Shown one piece after another: positions 17,995-31,270 of a stretch of 64,000 nt of DNA; within the stretch, counting starts at the first letter, position 1, and each line of letters starts with the position of its first letter. The DNA is taken from the NCBI RefSeq assembly GCF_006738645.1, contig NZ_AP019700.1, forward strand, positions 2,802,001 to 2,866,000, in the 5' to 3' direction. The notes beneath the pieces are model-generated. The model saw only the letters and a program-made list of their open reading frames with translations, was not told the DNA's origin and ran no database searches. This DNA comes from Stella humosa (GTDB taxonomy: Bacteria; Pseudomonadota; Alphaproteobacteria; ATCC43930; Allostellaceae). The position numbers and the translations under genes are program-made.

Positions 17995-18720
17995 TCAGCG
18001 TGCCACCGCACCGAAGCGTCGTTCGCGGCTGCCGAAATCGCGCAAGGCCTCGTCGAGCTGCGCATGGCCGAAATCGGGCCAGAGGGTCGGCGTGAAGTGC
18101 AGTTCGGTATAGGCGCTCTGCCACAGCATGAAATTGCTGATCCGCTGTTCGCCGCTGGTGCGGATCAGCAGGTCGGGGTCGGGCAGGTCGCGGGTGTCGA
18201 GCCGGCCAGCCAGCGTCGCCTCGTCGATCTGATCGGGCGCGATAAGGCCCGCGCGAATGTCGTCGGCCAGGCGGCGCACCGCGCCGACGATCTCCTGGCG
18301 CCCGCCATAGCTCAGCGCCACGGTCAGGTTGAGGGCCTCGTTGGCGCCGGTCGTGGCCTCGGCATTCTCGATCAGGGCGCGGATGTCGCGGGCCAGGCGG
18401 TTGCGGTCGCCGATGACGCGCAGGCGGACCCCGTTCGCGTGCAGTTCGGCGATCTCGGCGCGGAGATAGTGGCGCAGCAGGCCCATGAGGTCGTTGACCT
18501 CCGGCTCCGGCCGCTTCCAGTTCTCGGACGAGAAGCCGAACAGCGTCAGGTAGCGGACGCCCAGGTCGCCGGCGGCCCGCACGGTGCGCTTGACGGCCTC
18601 CGCACCCTGGCGGTGGCCGGCCGCGCGCGGCAGGCCACGCGCCCGCGCCCAGCGGCCGTTGCCGTCCATGATGATCGCCACGTGCCGGGGCACATGGCCG
18701 TCTGCGGGCGCCATGGCCAC
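17995..18720 (-). CDS. uppS: isoprenyl (undecaprenyl) diphosphate synthase
   Basis: Cis-prenyltransferase that builds the C55 carrier lipid for peptidoglycan and O-antigen. It has 241 aa, with the catalytic Asp and pyrophosphate-binding motif in IIMDGNGRWARARG (about residues 16-29), the FGFSSENWKRP motif, and the C-terminal DLLIRTSGEQRISNF / ELHFTPTLWPDF region. All conserved family regions are present. It is 4 nt downstream of frr and about 30 nt upstream of cdsA. Confidence 0.97.
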   Translation of the reverse strand: MAMAPADGHVPRHVAIIMDGNGRWARARGLPRAAGHRQGAEAVKRTVRAAGDLGVRYLTLFGFSSENWKRPEPEVNDLMGLLRHYLRAEIAELHANGVRLRVIGDRNRLARDIRALIENAEATTGANEALNLTVALSYGGRQEIVGAVRRLADDIRAGLIAPDQIDEATLAGRLDTRDLPDPDLLIRTSGEQRISNFMLWQSAYTELHFTPTLWPDFGHAQLDEALRDFGSRERRFGAVAR

Positions 18721-18724
18721 CGCC

Positions 18725-19282
18725 TCAGACCTGGAGGATGTCCTTTTCCTTGGCTTGAAGCAGCTCGTCGATCTTCTTGATGTGCTCGTCCGTCAGGGCC
18801 TGCACTTCGGTTCCGATCTTGCGCTGCTCGTCCTGGGAAATCTCGCCGTCCTTCTCGATCCGCTTCACATGGTCCATCGCGTCGCGACGGATGTTGCGGA
18901 CCGAGATGCGGCAGGCCTCGGCATACTTGTGCGCGACCTTGGTCAGTTCCTTGCGGCGATCGGCCGTCAGGTCGGGCAACGGCACGCGGATGGTCTGGCC
19001 CTCGGTCATCGGGTTGAGGCCCAGGCCGGATTCGCGGATCGCCTTGTCGACCGCCTTCACCATGCTGCGGTCCCACACCTGCACCGTCAGCATGCGTGGC
19101 TCGGGCACGTTGACGGTGCCGACGCGCGAGATGGGCTGGTGCTGGCCATACGCCTCGACCATGACCGGGTTCAGCAGATCGGCCGATGCACGGCCGGTCC
19201 GCAGCCCCGCGAACTCCTTGCGCAGCACATCGAGGGCGCCGACCATCCGGCGACGATATTCCTCGAGGTTCGCTCCCGCCAT
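18725..19282 (-). CDS. frr: ribosome recycling factor
   Basis: With EF-G it splits post-termination ribosomes. The protein is 185 aa, the normal length. The helical domain starts with [27 protein letters not shown], the small beta domain has [18 protein letters not shown], and the C-terminal helix is [20 protein letters not shown]. It is 16 nt downstream of pyrH, in the conserved pyrH-frr-uppS order. Confidence 0.98.
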   Translation of the reverse strand: MAGANLEEYRRRMVGALDVLRKEFAGLRTGRASADLLNPVMVEAYGQHQPISRVGTVNVPEPRMLTVQVWDRSMVKAVDKAIRESGLGLNPMTEGQTIRVPLPDLTADRRKELTKVAHKYAEACRISVRNIRRDAMDHVKRIEKDGEISQDEQRKIGTEVQALTDEHIKKIDELLQAKEKDILQV

Positions 19283-19298
19283 TCCTCGTCCCTCCCCC

Positions 19299-20012
19299 TC
19301 AATCGCCGATGATCGTGAAGCGCCCGCGACCCTGCACCACCTCGGCGAATGCGCCGTGGGTGTAGATCGAGAACACCACGATCGGGATCCGGTTCTCGCG
19401 CGCCAGCGAGATCGCCGACGCGTCCATCACCTTAAGATCCCGCGACAGGACCTCCATATAGGAAAGTCTATCATAGCGCTCGGCGTCCTTCACCTTGACC
19501 GGGTCGTCGGAATAGACACCGTCGACCTTGGTCGCCTTGAGGATCGCGTCGCAGCCCATTTCCGAGGCGCGCAACGCCGCCGCGGTGTCGGTGGTGAAGA
19601 ACGGGTTGCCGGTGCCACCGGCAAAGATGACCACCCGCTTCTTCTCCATGTGCCGGATCGCCCGGCGCCGGATGTACGGCTCGCACACCGTCGACATGGG
19701 AATGGCCGACTGCACCCGGGTGTTGACGCCTTCCCGCTCCAGCGCGTTCTGGAGCGAGAGGGCGTTTATCACCGTCGCCAGCATGCCCATGTAGTCGGCG
19801 CTGGCCCGCTCCATGCCGGCCGCCGCCCCCGACACGCCGCGAAAGATGTTGCCGCCGCCGATGACGGCGCAGATCTCCACGCCCAGGTCATGGACGTGGC
19901 GGACCTCCTTGGCGATCCGCTCGACGGTCTCGCCGTCGAGACCGTATTCGCGGTTGCCGAGAAGCGCCTCTCCCGAAATCTTCAGGAGGACGCGGCGATA
20001 GGCGGCGGACAC
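19299..20012 (-). CDS. pyrH: uridylate (UMP) kinase
   Basis: Phosphorylates UMP to UDP in pyrimidine synthesis; an amino-acid-kinase-fold hexamer in bacteria. It has 237 aa with the ATP-site start [20 protein letters not shown], the UMP-binding [18 protein letters not shown], and [13 protein letters not shown]. The start codon is GTG at 20012, with GGAG 9 nt upstream. It lies between tsf and frr. Confidence 0.97.
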   Translation of the reverse strand: MSAAYRRVLLKISGEALLGNREYGLDGETVERIAKEVRHVHDLGVEICAVIGGGNIFRGVSGAAAGMERASADYMGMLATVINALSLQNALEREGVNTRVQSAIPMSTVCEPYIRRRAIRHMEKKRVVIFAGGTGNPFFTTDTAAALRASEMGCDAILKATKVDGVYSDDPVKVKDAERYDRLSYMEVLSRDLKVMDASAISLARENRIPIVVFSIYTHGAFAEVVQGRGRFTIIGD

Positions 20013-20036
20013 GGCGCCGGGCTCCGGGGCCTGGCC

Positions 20037-20960
20037 TCAGCGACCGAGCTGGGCTGCCACTTCCGCGGCGAAGTCCGACTGCGCCTTCTCGATGCCCTCG
20101 CCCAGCGCGTAGCGCGCGAAGCCGGTCAGCTTGATCGGCTGGCCGATTTCCTTGGCCACGCCCTCGACGATCTTCGACACGCGGCTCTCGCCGTCGATGA
20201 CGAAGACCTGCTCGACCAGCACGGTCTCCTCGTAGAACTTGCGCAGGCGGCCCTCGACCATCTTGTCGATGATCGCCTCGGCCTTGCCGCTGGCGCGGGC
20301 CTGCTCGCGCAGCACGTCGCGCTCGCGGTCGAGTGCCGTGGTGTCGACCGAGGCCACGTCCAGGAACTGCGGGTTGGCGGCCGCCACATGCATGGCGAGC
20401 TGGCGCCCCAGCGCCTCGAGCTTGGCGGTGTCGCCGGCCGACTCCAGCGCGACGAGGACGCCGATCTTGCCCAAACCCGGCGCCGTCGCATTGTGCACAT
20501 AGCTGGCGACGATGCCCTGCGACACTTCCAGGCGCAGGGCGCGGCGCAGCGCCATGTTCTCGCCGATGGTGGCGATCAGGTGGGTCAGCTCGTCGGCGAT
20601 GGTTCGGCCGGATGCGACGCTCTTGCCCTTCAACGCCTCGATGTCGCCGCCCGTCTCGAGCGCGCCCTCGGCGACCTGACGGACCAAGCCCTGGAAGATC
20701 TCGTTGCGCGCGACGAAGTCGGTCTCGGCATTGACCTCGACGATGGCGCCACGCTTGCCCGACGCGGCGACGCCGACCAGGCCCTCGGCCGCAACGCGGC
20801 CGGCCTTCTTGGCGGCGGCCGACAGGCCCTTCTTGCGCAGCCAGTCGACAGCAGCCTCGACGTCGCCACCGGTCTCGGCCAGCGCCTTCTTGCAGTCCAT
20901 CATGCCGGCGCCGGTCTTCTCCCGCAGTTCCTTCACCAGGGCGGCAGTGATCTCGGCCAT
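20037..20960 (-). CDS. tsf: elongation factor Ts
   Basis: Nucleotide exchange factor for EF-Tu. It has 307 aa: an N-terminal UBA-like module ([20 protein letters not shown], residues 7-26), the core motif [12 protein letters not shown] that contacts the EF-Tu GTP site, then the dimerisation region. The start at 20960 was chosen for the canonical N-terminus and an AAGGAG 7 nt upstream; the open frame extends far upstream without similarity. It follows rpsB across a 133-nt gap with a strong hairpin. Confidence 0.98.
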   Translation of the reverse strand: MAEITAALVKELREKTGAGMMDCKKALAETGGDVEAAVDWLRKKGLSAAAKKAGRVAAEGLVGVAASGKRGAIVEVNAETDFVARNEIFQGLVRQVAEGALETGGDIEALKGKSVASGRTIADELTHLIATIGENMALRRALRLEVSQGIVASYVHNATAPGLGKIGVLVALESAGDTAKLEALGRQLAMHVAAANPQFLDVASVDTTALDRERDVLREQARASGKAEAIIDKMVEGRLRKFYEETVLVEQVFVIDGESRVSKIVEGVAKEIGQPIKLTGFARYALGEGIEKAQSDFAAEVAAQLGR

Positions 20961-21039
20961 CGGTCTCTCCTTCGTTTTTCGTTGGTACGAACGGACGTCG
21001 TCGGTTCGAAACGTATCGGTAGGGTATCTGCTTAAGCGA

Positions 21040-21063
21040 ACGGCGGCAGGTGCCTGCCGCCGT
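21040..21063 (-). terminator. rpsB-tsf intercistronic hairpin (attenuator)
   Basis: An 11-bp perfect stem (ACGGCGGCAGG, 21040-21050; CCTGCCGCCGT, 21053-21063) lies between rpsB and tsf. On the minus strand it is followed by TCGCTTAAG, so the U-tract is weak. It probably gives partial termination or an RNA-processing point that sets the S2:EF-Ts ratio. Confidence 0.55.
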
Positions 21064-21093
21064 CGCCCGTTCTTTCCGGTGCGCGCCGCGGGA

Positions 21094-21954
21094 TCAGGCG
21101 CCGGCGGCGGGCTCCACCGCTTCCTCGGCGGCCGGGGCCGCTTCGTCGACGGCAGGAGCCGCTTCGGGAGCCGCTGCCTCGGCCTCGGCCAGGAGCTCTT
21201 CCTCGCCGTCGAGGTCGATCTCCGGCGCGTCGGCCTGGCTGCCGATGTCGACGCCAGCGGCGGTGAGCTCGGCCTGGATGCCGTCCAGCACCGCACCCGA
21301 GATCAGGTCGCAGTACATGTTGATCGCCCGGATGGCGTCGTCATTGCCGGGGATGGGCAGCAGCACGCCTTCCGGATCGGAATTGCTGTCGATCACGGCG
21401 ACCACCGGGATATGGAGGCGGTTGGCCTCCTGCACGGCGATCGACTCCTTGTTCGTGTCGATCACGAACAGCATGTCCGGCAGGCCGCCCATCTCCTTGA
21501 TGCCACCCAGCGCGCGGTCGAGCTTGTCGCGGTCGCGCGTCAGCTCCAGCCGCTCGCGCTTGGTGAAGCCGCTGGCATCCTGCTGCAGCCGCTCTTCCAG
21601 GTCGCGCAGGCGCTTGATGGAAAAGGAGATGGTCTTGAAGTTGGTCAGCATGCCGCCGAGCCAACGGTGATTCACGTAGTACTGGCCGCACCGCTTGGCG
21701 GCCGCGGCGATCGGCTCCTGGGCCTGGCGCTTGGTGCCCACGAAGAGCACCCGCCCGCCGCCGGCGACGACGTCGCGCACCGACTGCATGGCCCGGTGCA
21801 GCATCGGCACCGACTGCTCGAGGTCGAGGATATGCACCCCATTGCGCGTGCCGAAGATGTACGGACGCATCTTCGGGTTCCAGCGACGGGTGTGATGGCC
21901 GAAATGTACGCCGGCTTCGAGAAGCTGGCGCATGGTGAAGGAAGGCATCGCCAT
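21094..21954 (-). CDS. rpsB: 30S ribosomal protein S2
   Basis: Small-subunit protein at the head-platform junction, needed for S1 binding. It has 286 aa. The start [20 protein letters not shown] and the signature [12 protein letters not shown] are canonical. A C-terminal extension of about 50 residues is rich in Ala and Glu ([20 protein letters not shown]), as in many alphaproteobacteria. The start at 21954 has AAAGGA 7 nt upstream. An upstream open frame to 22098 has no similarity and is not used. It heads the long envelope operon. Confidence 0.98.
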   Translation of the reverse strand: MAMPSFTMRQLLEAGVHFGHHTRRWNPKMRPYIFGTRNGVHILDLEQSVPMLHRAMQSVRDVVAGGGRVLFVGTKRQAQEPIAAAAKRCGQYYVNHRWLGGMLTNFKTISFSIKRLRDLEERLQQDASGFTKRERLELTRDRDKLDRALGGIKEMGGLPDMLFVIDTNKESIAVQEANRLHIPVVAVIDSNSDPEGVLLPIPGNDDAIRAINMYCDLISGAVLDGIQAELTAAGVDIGSQADAPEIDLDGEEELLAEAEAAAPEAAPAVDEAAPAAEEAVEPAAGA

Positions 21955-21995
21955 GTCTTGGTCCTTTTCCGGTTCTGCCGCCGCGGGCCTTGTGA

Positions 21996-22011
21996 TTCGG
22001 CAAGTGCCGAA
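21996..22011 (-). promoter_or_regulatory. rpsB leader hairpin
   Basis: TTCGGCA and TGCCGAA (21996-22002 and 22005-22011) form a 7-bp stem with a 2-nt loop in the rpsB 5' leader, about 40 nt before the start codon. S2 autoregulates rpsB-tsf in other bacteria through leader structure, so this is a candidate binding element, by inference only. Confidence 0.35.
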
Positions 22012-22069
22012 CACCGGAAGGGGGCCGAACGACGTCCGGCTCCCGATGGCCCGCGTGAGGAATGGCGCG

Positions 22070-22098
22070 GTGATAGCCGGGCGCGCCCGGATTTGCAA
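22070..22098 (-). promoter_or_regulatory. predicted promoter of the rpsB operon
   Basis: On the minus strand TTGCAA (22093-22098), a 17-nt spacer, and TATCAC (22070-22075). Each box matches consensus at 4 of 6. The spacer holds a perfect 14-bp palindrome, CCGGGCGCGCCCGG (22077-22090). The predicted leader to the rpsB ATG is about 110 nt. Confidence 0.5.
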
Positions 22099-22121
22099 GC
22101 AGTCGGCTGCCGTCGGCGCCG

Positions 22122-23438
22122 TTATTCGGTGACGACCTTGATGTCGACGAAGGCCGGCGCCCCCTGGCCGGAGTCGACGATGCGCAGCACGTAAGTCTTG
22201 CCGGCGACCATCTTGTCCATCCCCGTCAGGGTGACGCTGCGAAAGGCCCGATCCCGGCCGACCTCGGTCTTGCCGGGCTCCTCGCCAATCCAGACGGCGT
22301 CGTAAGGCGCCAGCCCGCCGCTGGAGACGAGGGTGACGGTCTGGCCCTTGCGCAGCTTGACGTCGCCCGACGGGCTGACCGTAAGGGCGACCACCGTCGA
22401 ATCGCCTATCTTGCAGCCGGTCAGCGCCGTACGCGCGGTGCCGGTGGAACGATCAAGGTCTAGCGGGATGAACGGCACGGCAGCCCGCACTTCGGCAATG
22501 AGCAGGCCAAGCTCGTTCGCTTCGGCTTTTTGCAATGCTGCATCGGGCGGGGACTGGCGCCCCGGCGGCGTCGCACCCATAAATCCTTTGGGCATACCGG
22601 CGGCCCCAACCATGGGTGCATTCCTCAGATCCTCGATCTCTTTCTTGACCTGATTGGCGTTCTTCAAGGCGGAAGTGGCGGAGAGCAGTCCGGCCGCACG
22701 TACAAATGCATCCGCGTCCGGGCGACGCTGTCGAATTTGGTCGTTGCCCTTGGTGACAACCCGATTGACTGCTCCGACGATCGCGTCTGCCAGACCGTAC
22801 TCGATCACCAGATAGTCATCCGCGCGGTTCAGTGCCCGCTTGGCCGCGTCCAGCATGGAAGCGGCTTCGGTCAGCTTGACAGCCAGTTCATCTTCAATGT
22901 CGGCACGGTCGGCGATCCGGCGCTTAGTCGCGATGTACTTGCTCTGAAGGCGGTCGGTTGCCGCGCCTACGGCACGGCGCGCATTCCGGATCGGCCGGAC
23001 GGGCTCGTAGGCCTTGCGCGCCTCCTCGTCGACGCAGTCCAGCGCCTCGATAAGATTGCCGTAAATCTCGATATAGCCCCGGTCGCCGTATAGCTGGCCG
23101 CCGACATAGCTGGCGGAACCACCCAGCAGGAAGCCGACGATCAGGTTGGTGCTGGCGCCGTAGGCGGCGGCCACCGCGGCACCCGCGGCACCGACGATGA
23201 TCCCGCTGTTGGCGACCGTGTCGATCAGCACCCGGTTGTCCCGCGCGCCCTCCGCCTTCAGGCGCGTGTCATCGAGGTAGCGCAGCGCCTGCTCGGTCGC
23301 CCCCGCATCGGCGGCGGAGATCCTGGGGCGGTCCGGCAGCGGTTCGCGCTCAAGGAAGGGGGAGCAGCCGGAAAGCATGGTGGCACTGGCCAGGCCGGCA
23401 AGAGCGATCGTCCGGGCGCGACTACCGAGCAGCAGCAT
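22122..23438 (-). CDS. hypothetical lipoprotein with a glycine-zipper segment
   Basis: A protein of 438 aa that I do not recognise. The N-terminus is a lipoprotein signal with lipobox LSGC (Cys25); Ser at +2 suggests outer-membrane sorting. Residues 79-118 are Gly/Ala-rich and hydrophobic ([17 protein letters not shown], then [16 protein letters not shown]), like a glycine-zipper hairpin. The middle (about 130-270) is helical and charged. The last 110 residues look beta-rich ([28 protein letters not shown]), as in an Ig-like domain. The start at 23438 has GGGAGG 5 nt upstream. It has its own promoter and is in a locally AT-richer patch with less biased codons than its neighbours, which suggests later acquisition. 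Confidence 0.85.
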   Translation of the reverse strand: MLLLGSRARTIALAGLASATMLSGCSPFLEREPLPDRPRISAADAGATEQALRYLDDTRLKAEGARDNRVLIDTVANSGIIVGAAGAAVAAAYGASTNLIVGFLLGGSASYVGGQLYGDRGYIEIYGNLIEALDCVDEEARKAYEPVRPIRNARRAVGAATDRLQSKYIATKRRIADRADIEDELAVKLTEAASMLDAAKRALNRADDYLVIEYGLADAIVGAVNRVVTKGNDQIRQRRPDADAFVRAAGLLSATSALKNANQVKKEIEDLRNAPMVGAAGMPKGFMGATPPGRQSPPDAALQKAEANELGLLIAEVRAAVPFIPLDLDRSTGTARTALTGCKIGDSTVVALTVSPSGDVKLRKGQTVTLVSSGGLAPYDAVWIGEEPGKTEVGRDRAFRSVTLTGMDKMVAGKTYVLRIVDSGQGAPAFVDIKVVTE

Positions 23439-23458
23439 GGGACCCTCCCGATGCCGCA

Positions 23459-23487
23459 TTCATAATGGGAGTTTATATTTTTGGCAA
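23459..23487 (-). promoter_or_regulatory. predicted promoter of the lipoprotein gene
   Basis: On the minus strand TTGCCA (23482-23487), a 17-nt spacer, and TATGAA (23459-23464). Matches are 5 of 6 and 4 of 6, in an AT-rich stretch (about 23460-23520) that stands out from the high-GC surroundings. The transcript would start about 14 nt before the ATG at 23438. Confidence 0.55.
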
Positions 23488-23538
23488 TCAAAGATTGTAT
23501 AATCGAGATTGATATTGGCGTCGGCCGACTCCCATGGG

Positions 23539-24384
23539 CTACGGAGACCCGCGATCGGCAATGAACTCCTGGAATGTCCCGCCGCCCGGCCGGCCGTCGC
23601 GCCACACGGCGTAGGCGTGGTTCAGCGCCCGCTTGCGCTCCAGCGCCACGCGGAAAGACTTTCGGATGGCGGGGTCGCGGATGCCGAGGCCGTCCTGCTC
23701 CAGGCGGGCCAGGCAGGTGGCGTAGCCGCGATCGGCGCGCTGGTCGGAGTCGGGGGAATGGCAGATCGAGCCGTCGCGCACGCGATACTCGTGCAGCGGC
23801 TCGGCGGTGACGAGTAGGCCCCCTGCCCGGTCGATGGCCCGGAGGTTGAAGGGCAGGTCGTCGCAGAGGTCGACGTCGGCATCCCACCCCGCCATGGCGT
23901 CGCGGCGCACCAGCGTCATGATCGGCACGGCCGTCGCGAGGAAGGCGGGGGCGTCGAGCAGGCGGTCGCCCTCACCCGCCGGAAACAGGGTGCCGACCGG
24001 TCGGCCGGTCGCGTCGTCGACCACGCGGACATTGTCGGCGGCCGCCCCGCGCGTCTCGGCGATCGGCAGCAGGACCTCCAGCCGCCGCGGGAACCAGGCG
24101 TCGTCGGCGTCGAGCGGCGCCGCCACGCCGCCATGGGCCGCCGCCCAGGCGACGTTGCGGGCGCCAGCAGCACCGGTACGCGGCCGGTCCGTGCGGACAT
24201 GGCGGATGCGCGGATCGGCGATCCCCTGCCGGGCCAGGATCGCGCCATAGTGGCGGTCGTCGTCTGCCGCCACCACCGCTTCCCAGTCGCCCAGCGTCTG
24301 CTCCAGCAAGCTGCGCATGGCGCGACCGATCGTCTCTTCGGCGCGCCATGCCGGCACGATGACGGAGACGCGGGGGGCCGCCAT
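23539..24384 (-). CDS. GT2-family glycosyltransferase
   Basis: A soluble glycosyltransferase of 281 aa with a GT-A fold. The N-terminus VSVIVPAWRAEETIGRAMRSLLEQT and the metal-binding LDADDAWFP (DxD near residues 91-95) are typical of family 2. There are no membrane segments. It starts 8 nt after the dnaE stop and is probably co-transcribed with it. Donor and acceptor sugars cannot be read from the sequence. A role in lipopolysaccharide or capsule is likely but not shown. It is not part of the conserved gene order of this region. Confidence 0.87.
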   Translation of the reverse strand: MAAPRVSVIVPAWRAEETIGRAMRSLLEQTLGDWEAVVAADDDRHYGAILARQGIADPRIRHVRTDRPRTGAAGARNVAWAAAHGGVAAPLDADDAWFPRRLEVLLPIAETRGAAADNVRVVDDATGRPVGTLFPAGEGDRLLDAPAFLATAVPIMTLVRRDAMAGWDADVDLCDDLPFNLRAIDRAGGLLVTAEPLHEYRVRDGSICHSPDSDQRADRGYATCLARLEQDGLGIRDPAIRKSFRVALERKRALNHAYAVWRDGRPGGGTFQEFIADRGSP

Positions 24385-24392
24385 GGCGCGCC

Positions 24393-27836
<3,444 letters not shown>

Positions 27837-27904
27837 GGATGCCGACTCCTGCGTCCCGCGACTCTACCGGTCGGGCGTGGGTGACGAAAGGCGGGCGGCC
27901 GCCC

Positions 27905-28609
27905 TCAGGCGGCGTAGGGGACCAGCAGGCCGTCGCGCAGCTCTACGATCCGGTCCATGCGCCGCGCCAGTTCCAGGTTGTGCGTCGCGACCAGCGCGGC
28001 AAGGCCGGTGTCGCGCACCAGCCCCACCAGTTCGCCCATCACCAGGTCGCCGGTCGTGTGGTCGAGGTTGCCGGTCGGCTCGTCGGCCAGCAGCACCCGC
28101 GGGTCGTTGGCCAGCGCCCGCATGATCGCAACCCGCTGCTGCTCGCCACCCGACAGCCGCGCCGGCCGGTGCCCCTCGCGCGGCAGCAGCCCGACCCGGT
28201 CAAGCAGCGTGCGCGCCCGGGTGCGCGCGGCCGCCCGCGACACGCCTGCCACCATCTGCGGGATCATGACATTCTCGACGGCCGAGAATTCCGGCAGCAG
28301 GTGGTGGAACTGGTAGACGAAACCGATGGTGTCGCGGCGCAGCCGGGTGCGCTCGCCGTCATCCAGGTTCTCGGCCGGTCGACCGTCGACCTGGACACTG
28401 CCGCCGTCCGGCTTTTCCAGCAGGCCCGCGACATGCAGCAGCGTCGACTTGCCGGCCCCGGATGGGCCCACCAGCGCCACGATCTCGCCCGCGCGCAAGG
28501 TCAGCGAGGCGCCGCGCAGCACCTCGAGCGAGCCGGAGGCCTGGCGATAGGTGCGCACGACCGATTGCAGGTCGAGCGCGACTTCACCCTTGTTGCGGTT
28601 GGCGGTCAT
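27905..28609 (-). CDS. lolD: lipoprotein-releasing ABC transporter ATPase LolD
   Basis: ATPase that drives release of lipoproteins from the inner membrane to LolA. It has 234 aa: Walker [10 protein letters not shown] (residues 48-56), signature [15 protein letters not shown], Walker [13 protein letters not shown] and the H-loop THNLEL. The MacB/LolD-type insert [21 protein letters not shown] is present. The start overlaps the lolC stop by 4 nt. Its permease partner is the neighbouring lolC. Confidence 0.95.
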   Translation of the reverse strand: MTANRNKGEVALDLQSVVRTYRQASGSLEVLRGASLTLRAGEIVALVGPSGAGKSTLLHVAGLLEKPDGGSVQVDGRPAENLDDGERTRLRRDTIGFVYQFHHLLPEFSAVENVMIPQMVAGVSRAAARTRARTLLDRVGLLPREGHRPARLSGGEQQRVAIMRALANDPRVLLADEPTGNLDHTTGDLVMGELVGLVRDTGLAALVATHNLELARRMDRIVELRDGLLVPYAA

Positions 28610-29853
28610 TCGTAGCGCAGGGCCTCGACCGGATCGAGGCGGGCTGCCCGCCAGGCCGGATAGATGGTCGCGAAGAAGGACAAGGCCAGCCCCATGCCCA
28701 GCACCTGGCTCACCTCGCGCCAGTCGATGATGGCGGGCAGGCGCGACAGGAAATAGACCTCGGGCGAGAAGAGCGGCGTGCCGGTCAGCGCCTGGAGCGC
28801 CTGGCGGATCGATTCGATGTTTTGGCAGAAGGCCAGCCCCAGCCCGAATCCCGCCAGCGTGCCGACGATGCCGATGCTGGCGCCGGTGAGGAAGAAGATG
28901 CGCAGGACCATGCCGCGCGTCGCCCCCATGGTGCGCAGGATGGCGATGTCGCGCCCCTTGTCCTTCACCAGCATGATCATCGACGAGATGATGTTGAAGG
29001 CGGCCACCACGATGATCAGCGTCAGGATCAGGAACATCACGTTGCGCTCCACCTGGAGCGCGTTGAAGAAGCTGGAATTGGCCTGCTGCCAGTCATAGAC
29101 GCGCACGCCCGGGCCCGCCGCCGCCAGGATGTCCTGGCGCAGGCGACGCACCTGGTCGGCGTCGGTCGCGAACACCTCGATGCCGGTGGCGGCATCGGGC
29201 ATCTGGAAGAAGAGCTGGGCCGCCTCCAGCGGCAGGAAGACGTGCGAGCTGTCATACTCGAACATGCCGACATTGAAGACGGCGACGATCTTGTAGGAAC
29301 GGATGCGCGGCAGCGTGCCCATGGGGGACGGCACCCCCTGGGGCGAGATCAGGGTGAGGCGGTCGCCGATCAGCAGCCCCAGCTTCTGCGCCAGGCGGTA
29401 GCCGATGACCACCGTATCCTCGCCACCGAACTGGTTGAGGAAGCCGGCCTCGATCTTCTCGGCGATCAGCTTGCGGGCCTTCAGGTCGTCCGGCCGGACG
29501 CCGCGGACGATGGCGCCGGACGCGCGGCCCTGGTTGGAAGCCATCACCTGGCCTTCGATCTGCGGGGTGGCGGTCACCACGCCCGGGATGCGGCGAACGG
29601 CATCGGCCACCCGGTCGAAGTCGCGCAGGTTGCCTTGCGTCGACAGCACCGTCATGTGGCCGTTGAGGCCGAGGATGCGGCCCAGCAGCTCCTGCCGGAA
29701 GCCGTTCATCACCGACATGACGATGATGAGCGTGGCCACGCCCAGCGCGATGCCGAGGAAGGAGAACCCGGCGATGACCGAGATGAAGCCTTCCTGCCGG
29801 CGCGACCGCAGGTAGCGGAAGGCCAGCATCCGCTCGAAGGCCGAGAAGATCAT
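28606..29853 (-). CDS. lolC: lipoprotein-releasing ABC transporter permease LolC/E
   Basis: FtsX-type permease of 415 aa with four membrane segments: one near the N-terminus ([31 protein letters not shown]), a large periplasmic domain of about 200 residues, and three near the C-terminus. As in most alphaproteobacteria a single protein probably serves as both LolC and LolE (LolF-like homodimer), because only one permease gene is beside lolD. It lies 7 nt downstream of proS. Confidence 0.93.
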   Translation of the reverse strand: MIFSAFERMLAFRYLRSRRQEGFISVIAGFSFLGIALGVATLIIVMSVMNGFRQELLGRILGLNGHMTVLSTQGNLRDFDRVADAVRRIPGVVTATPQIEGQVMASNQGRASGAIVRGVRPDDLKARKLIAEKIEAGFLNQFGGEDTVVIGYRLAQKLGLLIGDRLTLISPQGVPSPMGTLPRIRSYKIVAVFNVGMFEYDSSHVFLPLEAAQLFFQMPDAATGIEVFATDADQVRRLRQDILAAAGPGVRVYDWQQANSSFFNALQVERNVMFLILTLIIVVAAFNIISSMIMLVKDKGRDIAILRTMGATRGMVLRIFFLTGASIGIVGTLAGFGLGLAFCQNIESIRQALQALTGTPLFSPEVYFLSRLPAIIDWREVSQVLGMGLALSFFATIYPAWRAARLDPVEALRYE

Positions 29854-29860
29854 CGGGCGA

Positions 29861-31201
29861 TCAGACCGCGGTGATGGGGGCGGCGGTGAAACGCGCGAGT
29901 GCGGCGTCGATCGGCAGTTCCTGCTTCTCCCCGGTCCGCCGCTCCTTCAGCTCGACCACGCCCTGGGCCAGGCCGCGCGGGCCGACGACGAGCTGCCAGG
30001 GCAGCCCGATCAGGTCCATCGAGGCGAACTTGGCGCCGGGGCTTTCGTCGCGGTCGTCATAGAGGACCTCGACGCCGGCCTTGCGCAGGGTGTCGTAGAT
30101 CCCCGTCGCGGCCGCACTGCAGGCGGCGTCGCCGACGCGCAGGTTGATCAGGCCGACCCGGAACGGCGCCACCGATTCCGGCCAGATGATGCCGCGCTCG
30201 TCGTGGCTGGCCTCGATGATGGCGCCCACCAGGCGCGACACGCCGATGCCGTAGGAGCCCATCTCGACCGGCACCGTCTCGCCGTCGGGCCTGGCGATCA
30301 TCGCGCCCAGCGGCTTGGAGTACTTGGAGCCGAAATAGAAGATGTGGCCGACCTCGATGCCGCGGGCCGATACGCGGCGCTCCTCCGGGATGGCGCCATA
30401 GGCCGCCTCGTCGTGCTTCTCGTCGGTCGCGGCATAGATCGCGGTCCAGCGGTCGACCACGCCCTGGACGGTGGCCTGATCGTCGAAGTCGATATCGGCA
30501 CCCAGCACGTCCAGTTCGAGGACGTCGCGATGGCAGTAGACTTGGCTCTCGCCCGTCTCGGCCAGGATGATGAACTCGTGGCTGAGGTCGCCGCCGATCG
30601 GGCCGGTGTCGGCGCGCATCGGGATCGCCTTCAGGCCGAGGCGCGCAAAGGTGCGCAGGTAGGCCACGAACATCTTGTTGTAGGAGTGGCGGGCGGCTTC
30701 CTTCGACAAATCGAAGGAATAGGCGTCCTTCATCAGGAACTCGCGGCCGCGCATCACGCCGAAGCGCGGGCGGACCTCGTCCCGGAACTTCCACTGGATG
30801 TGGTAGAGGTTGCGCGGCACGTCGCGCCAACTCTTGGCCGCACCCTTGAAGATGTCGGTGATCAGCTCTTCGTTGGTCGGGCCGTACAGCATCTCGCGGT
30901 CATGCCGGTCGACGATCCGCAGCATCTCCTTGCCGTAGTCGTCGTAACGACCGCTCTCACGCCACAGGTCGGCCGACTGGATCGTCGGCATCAGCACCTC
31001 CTGGGCGCCCGAGGCGTTCTGCTCCTCGCGCACGATCTGCTCGATCCGCTTCAGGACCCGGAAGCCCATCGGCAGCCAGCTGTAGATGCCGGCGCTGGCC
31101 TGGCGCACCATGCCGGCGCGCAGCATCAGGCGGTGCGACACGATCTGCGCCTCGCTCGGATTCTCCTTGAGCGTCGGCATGAAGTAGGAACTGAGGCGCA
31201 T
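29861..31201 (-). CDS. proS: prolyl-tRNA synthetase (short type)
   Basis: Class II synthetase that charges tRNA-Pro. At 446 aa it lacks the roughly 180-residue editing (INS) domain of the E. coli type, a known trait of alphaproteobacterial and mitochondrial enzymes. Motif 1 region is [20 protein letters not shown], motif 2 is [23 protein letters not shown], and motif 3 is [14 protein letters not shown], followed by the anticodon-binding domain. It heads the lolC-lolD-dnaE group. Confidence 0.97.
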   Translation of the reverse strand: MRLSSYFMPTLKENPSEAQIVSHRLMLRAGMVRQASAGIYSWLPMGFRVLKRIEQIVREEQNASGAQEVLMPTIQSADLWRESGRYDDYGKEMLRIVDRHDREMLYGPTNEELITDIFKGAAKSWRDVPRNLYHIQWKFRDEVRPRFGVMRGREFLMKDAYSFDLSKEAARHSYNKMFVAYLRTFARLGLKAIPMRADTGPIGGDLSHEFIILAETGESQVYCHRDVLELDVLGADIDFDDQATVQGVVDRWTAIYAATDEKHDEAAYGAIPEERRVSARGIEVGHIFYFGSKYSKPLGAMIARPDGETVPVEMGSYGIGVSRLVGAIIEASHDERGIIWPESVAPFRVGLINLRVGDAACSAAATGIYDTLRKAGVEVLYDDRDESPGAKFASMDLIGLPWQLVVGPRGLAQGVVELKERRTGEKQELPIDAALARFTAAPITAV

Positions 31202-31270
31202 GGCGTCCTGGGTCGATGGGGTGAGGCCGTTCCGTTTAGCCGATGGCCGGACCCGAGTCCATCGACGCCC

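Noticed and set aside
21955-22098. N-terminally extended S2 protein starting at 22098
   Set aside because: The extension has no S2 similarity and covers the predicted promoter and leader hairpin; a good ribosome binding site precedes 21954.
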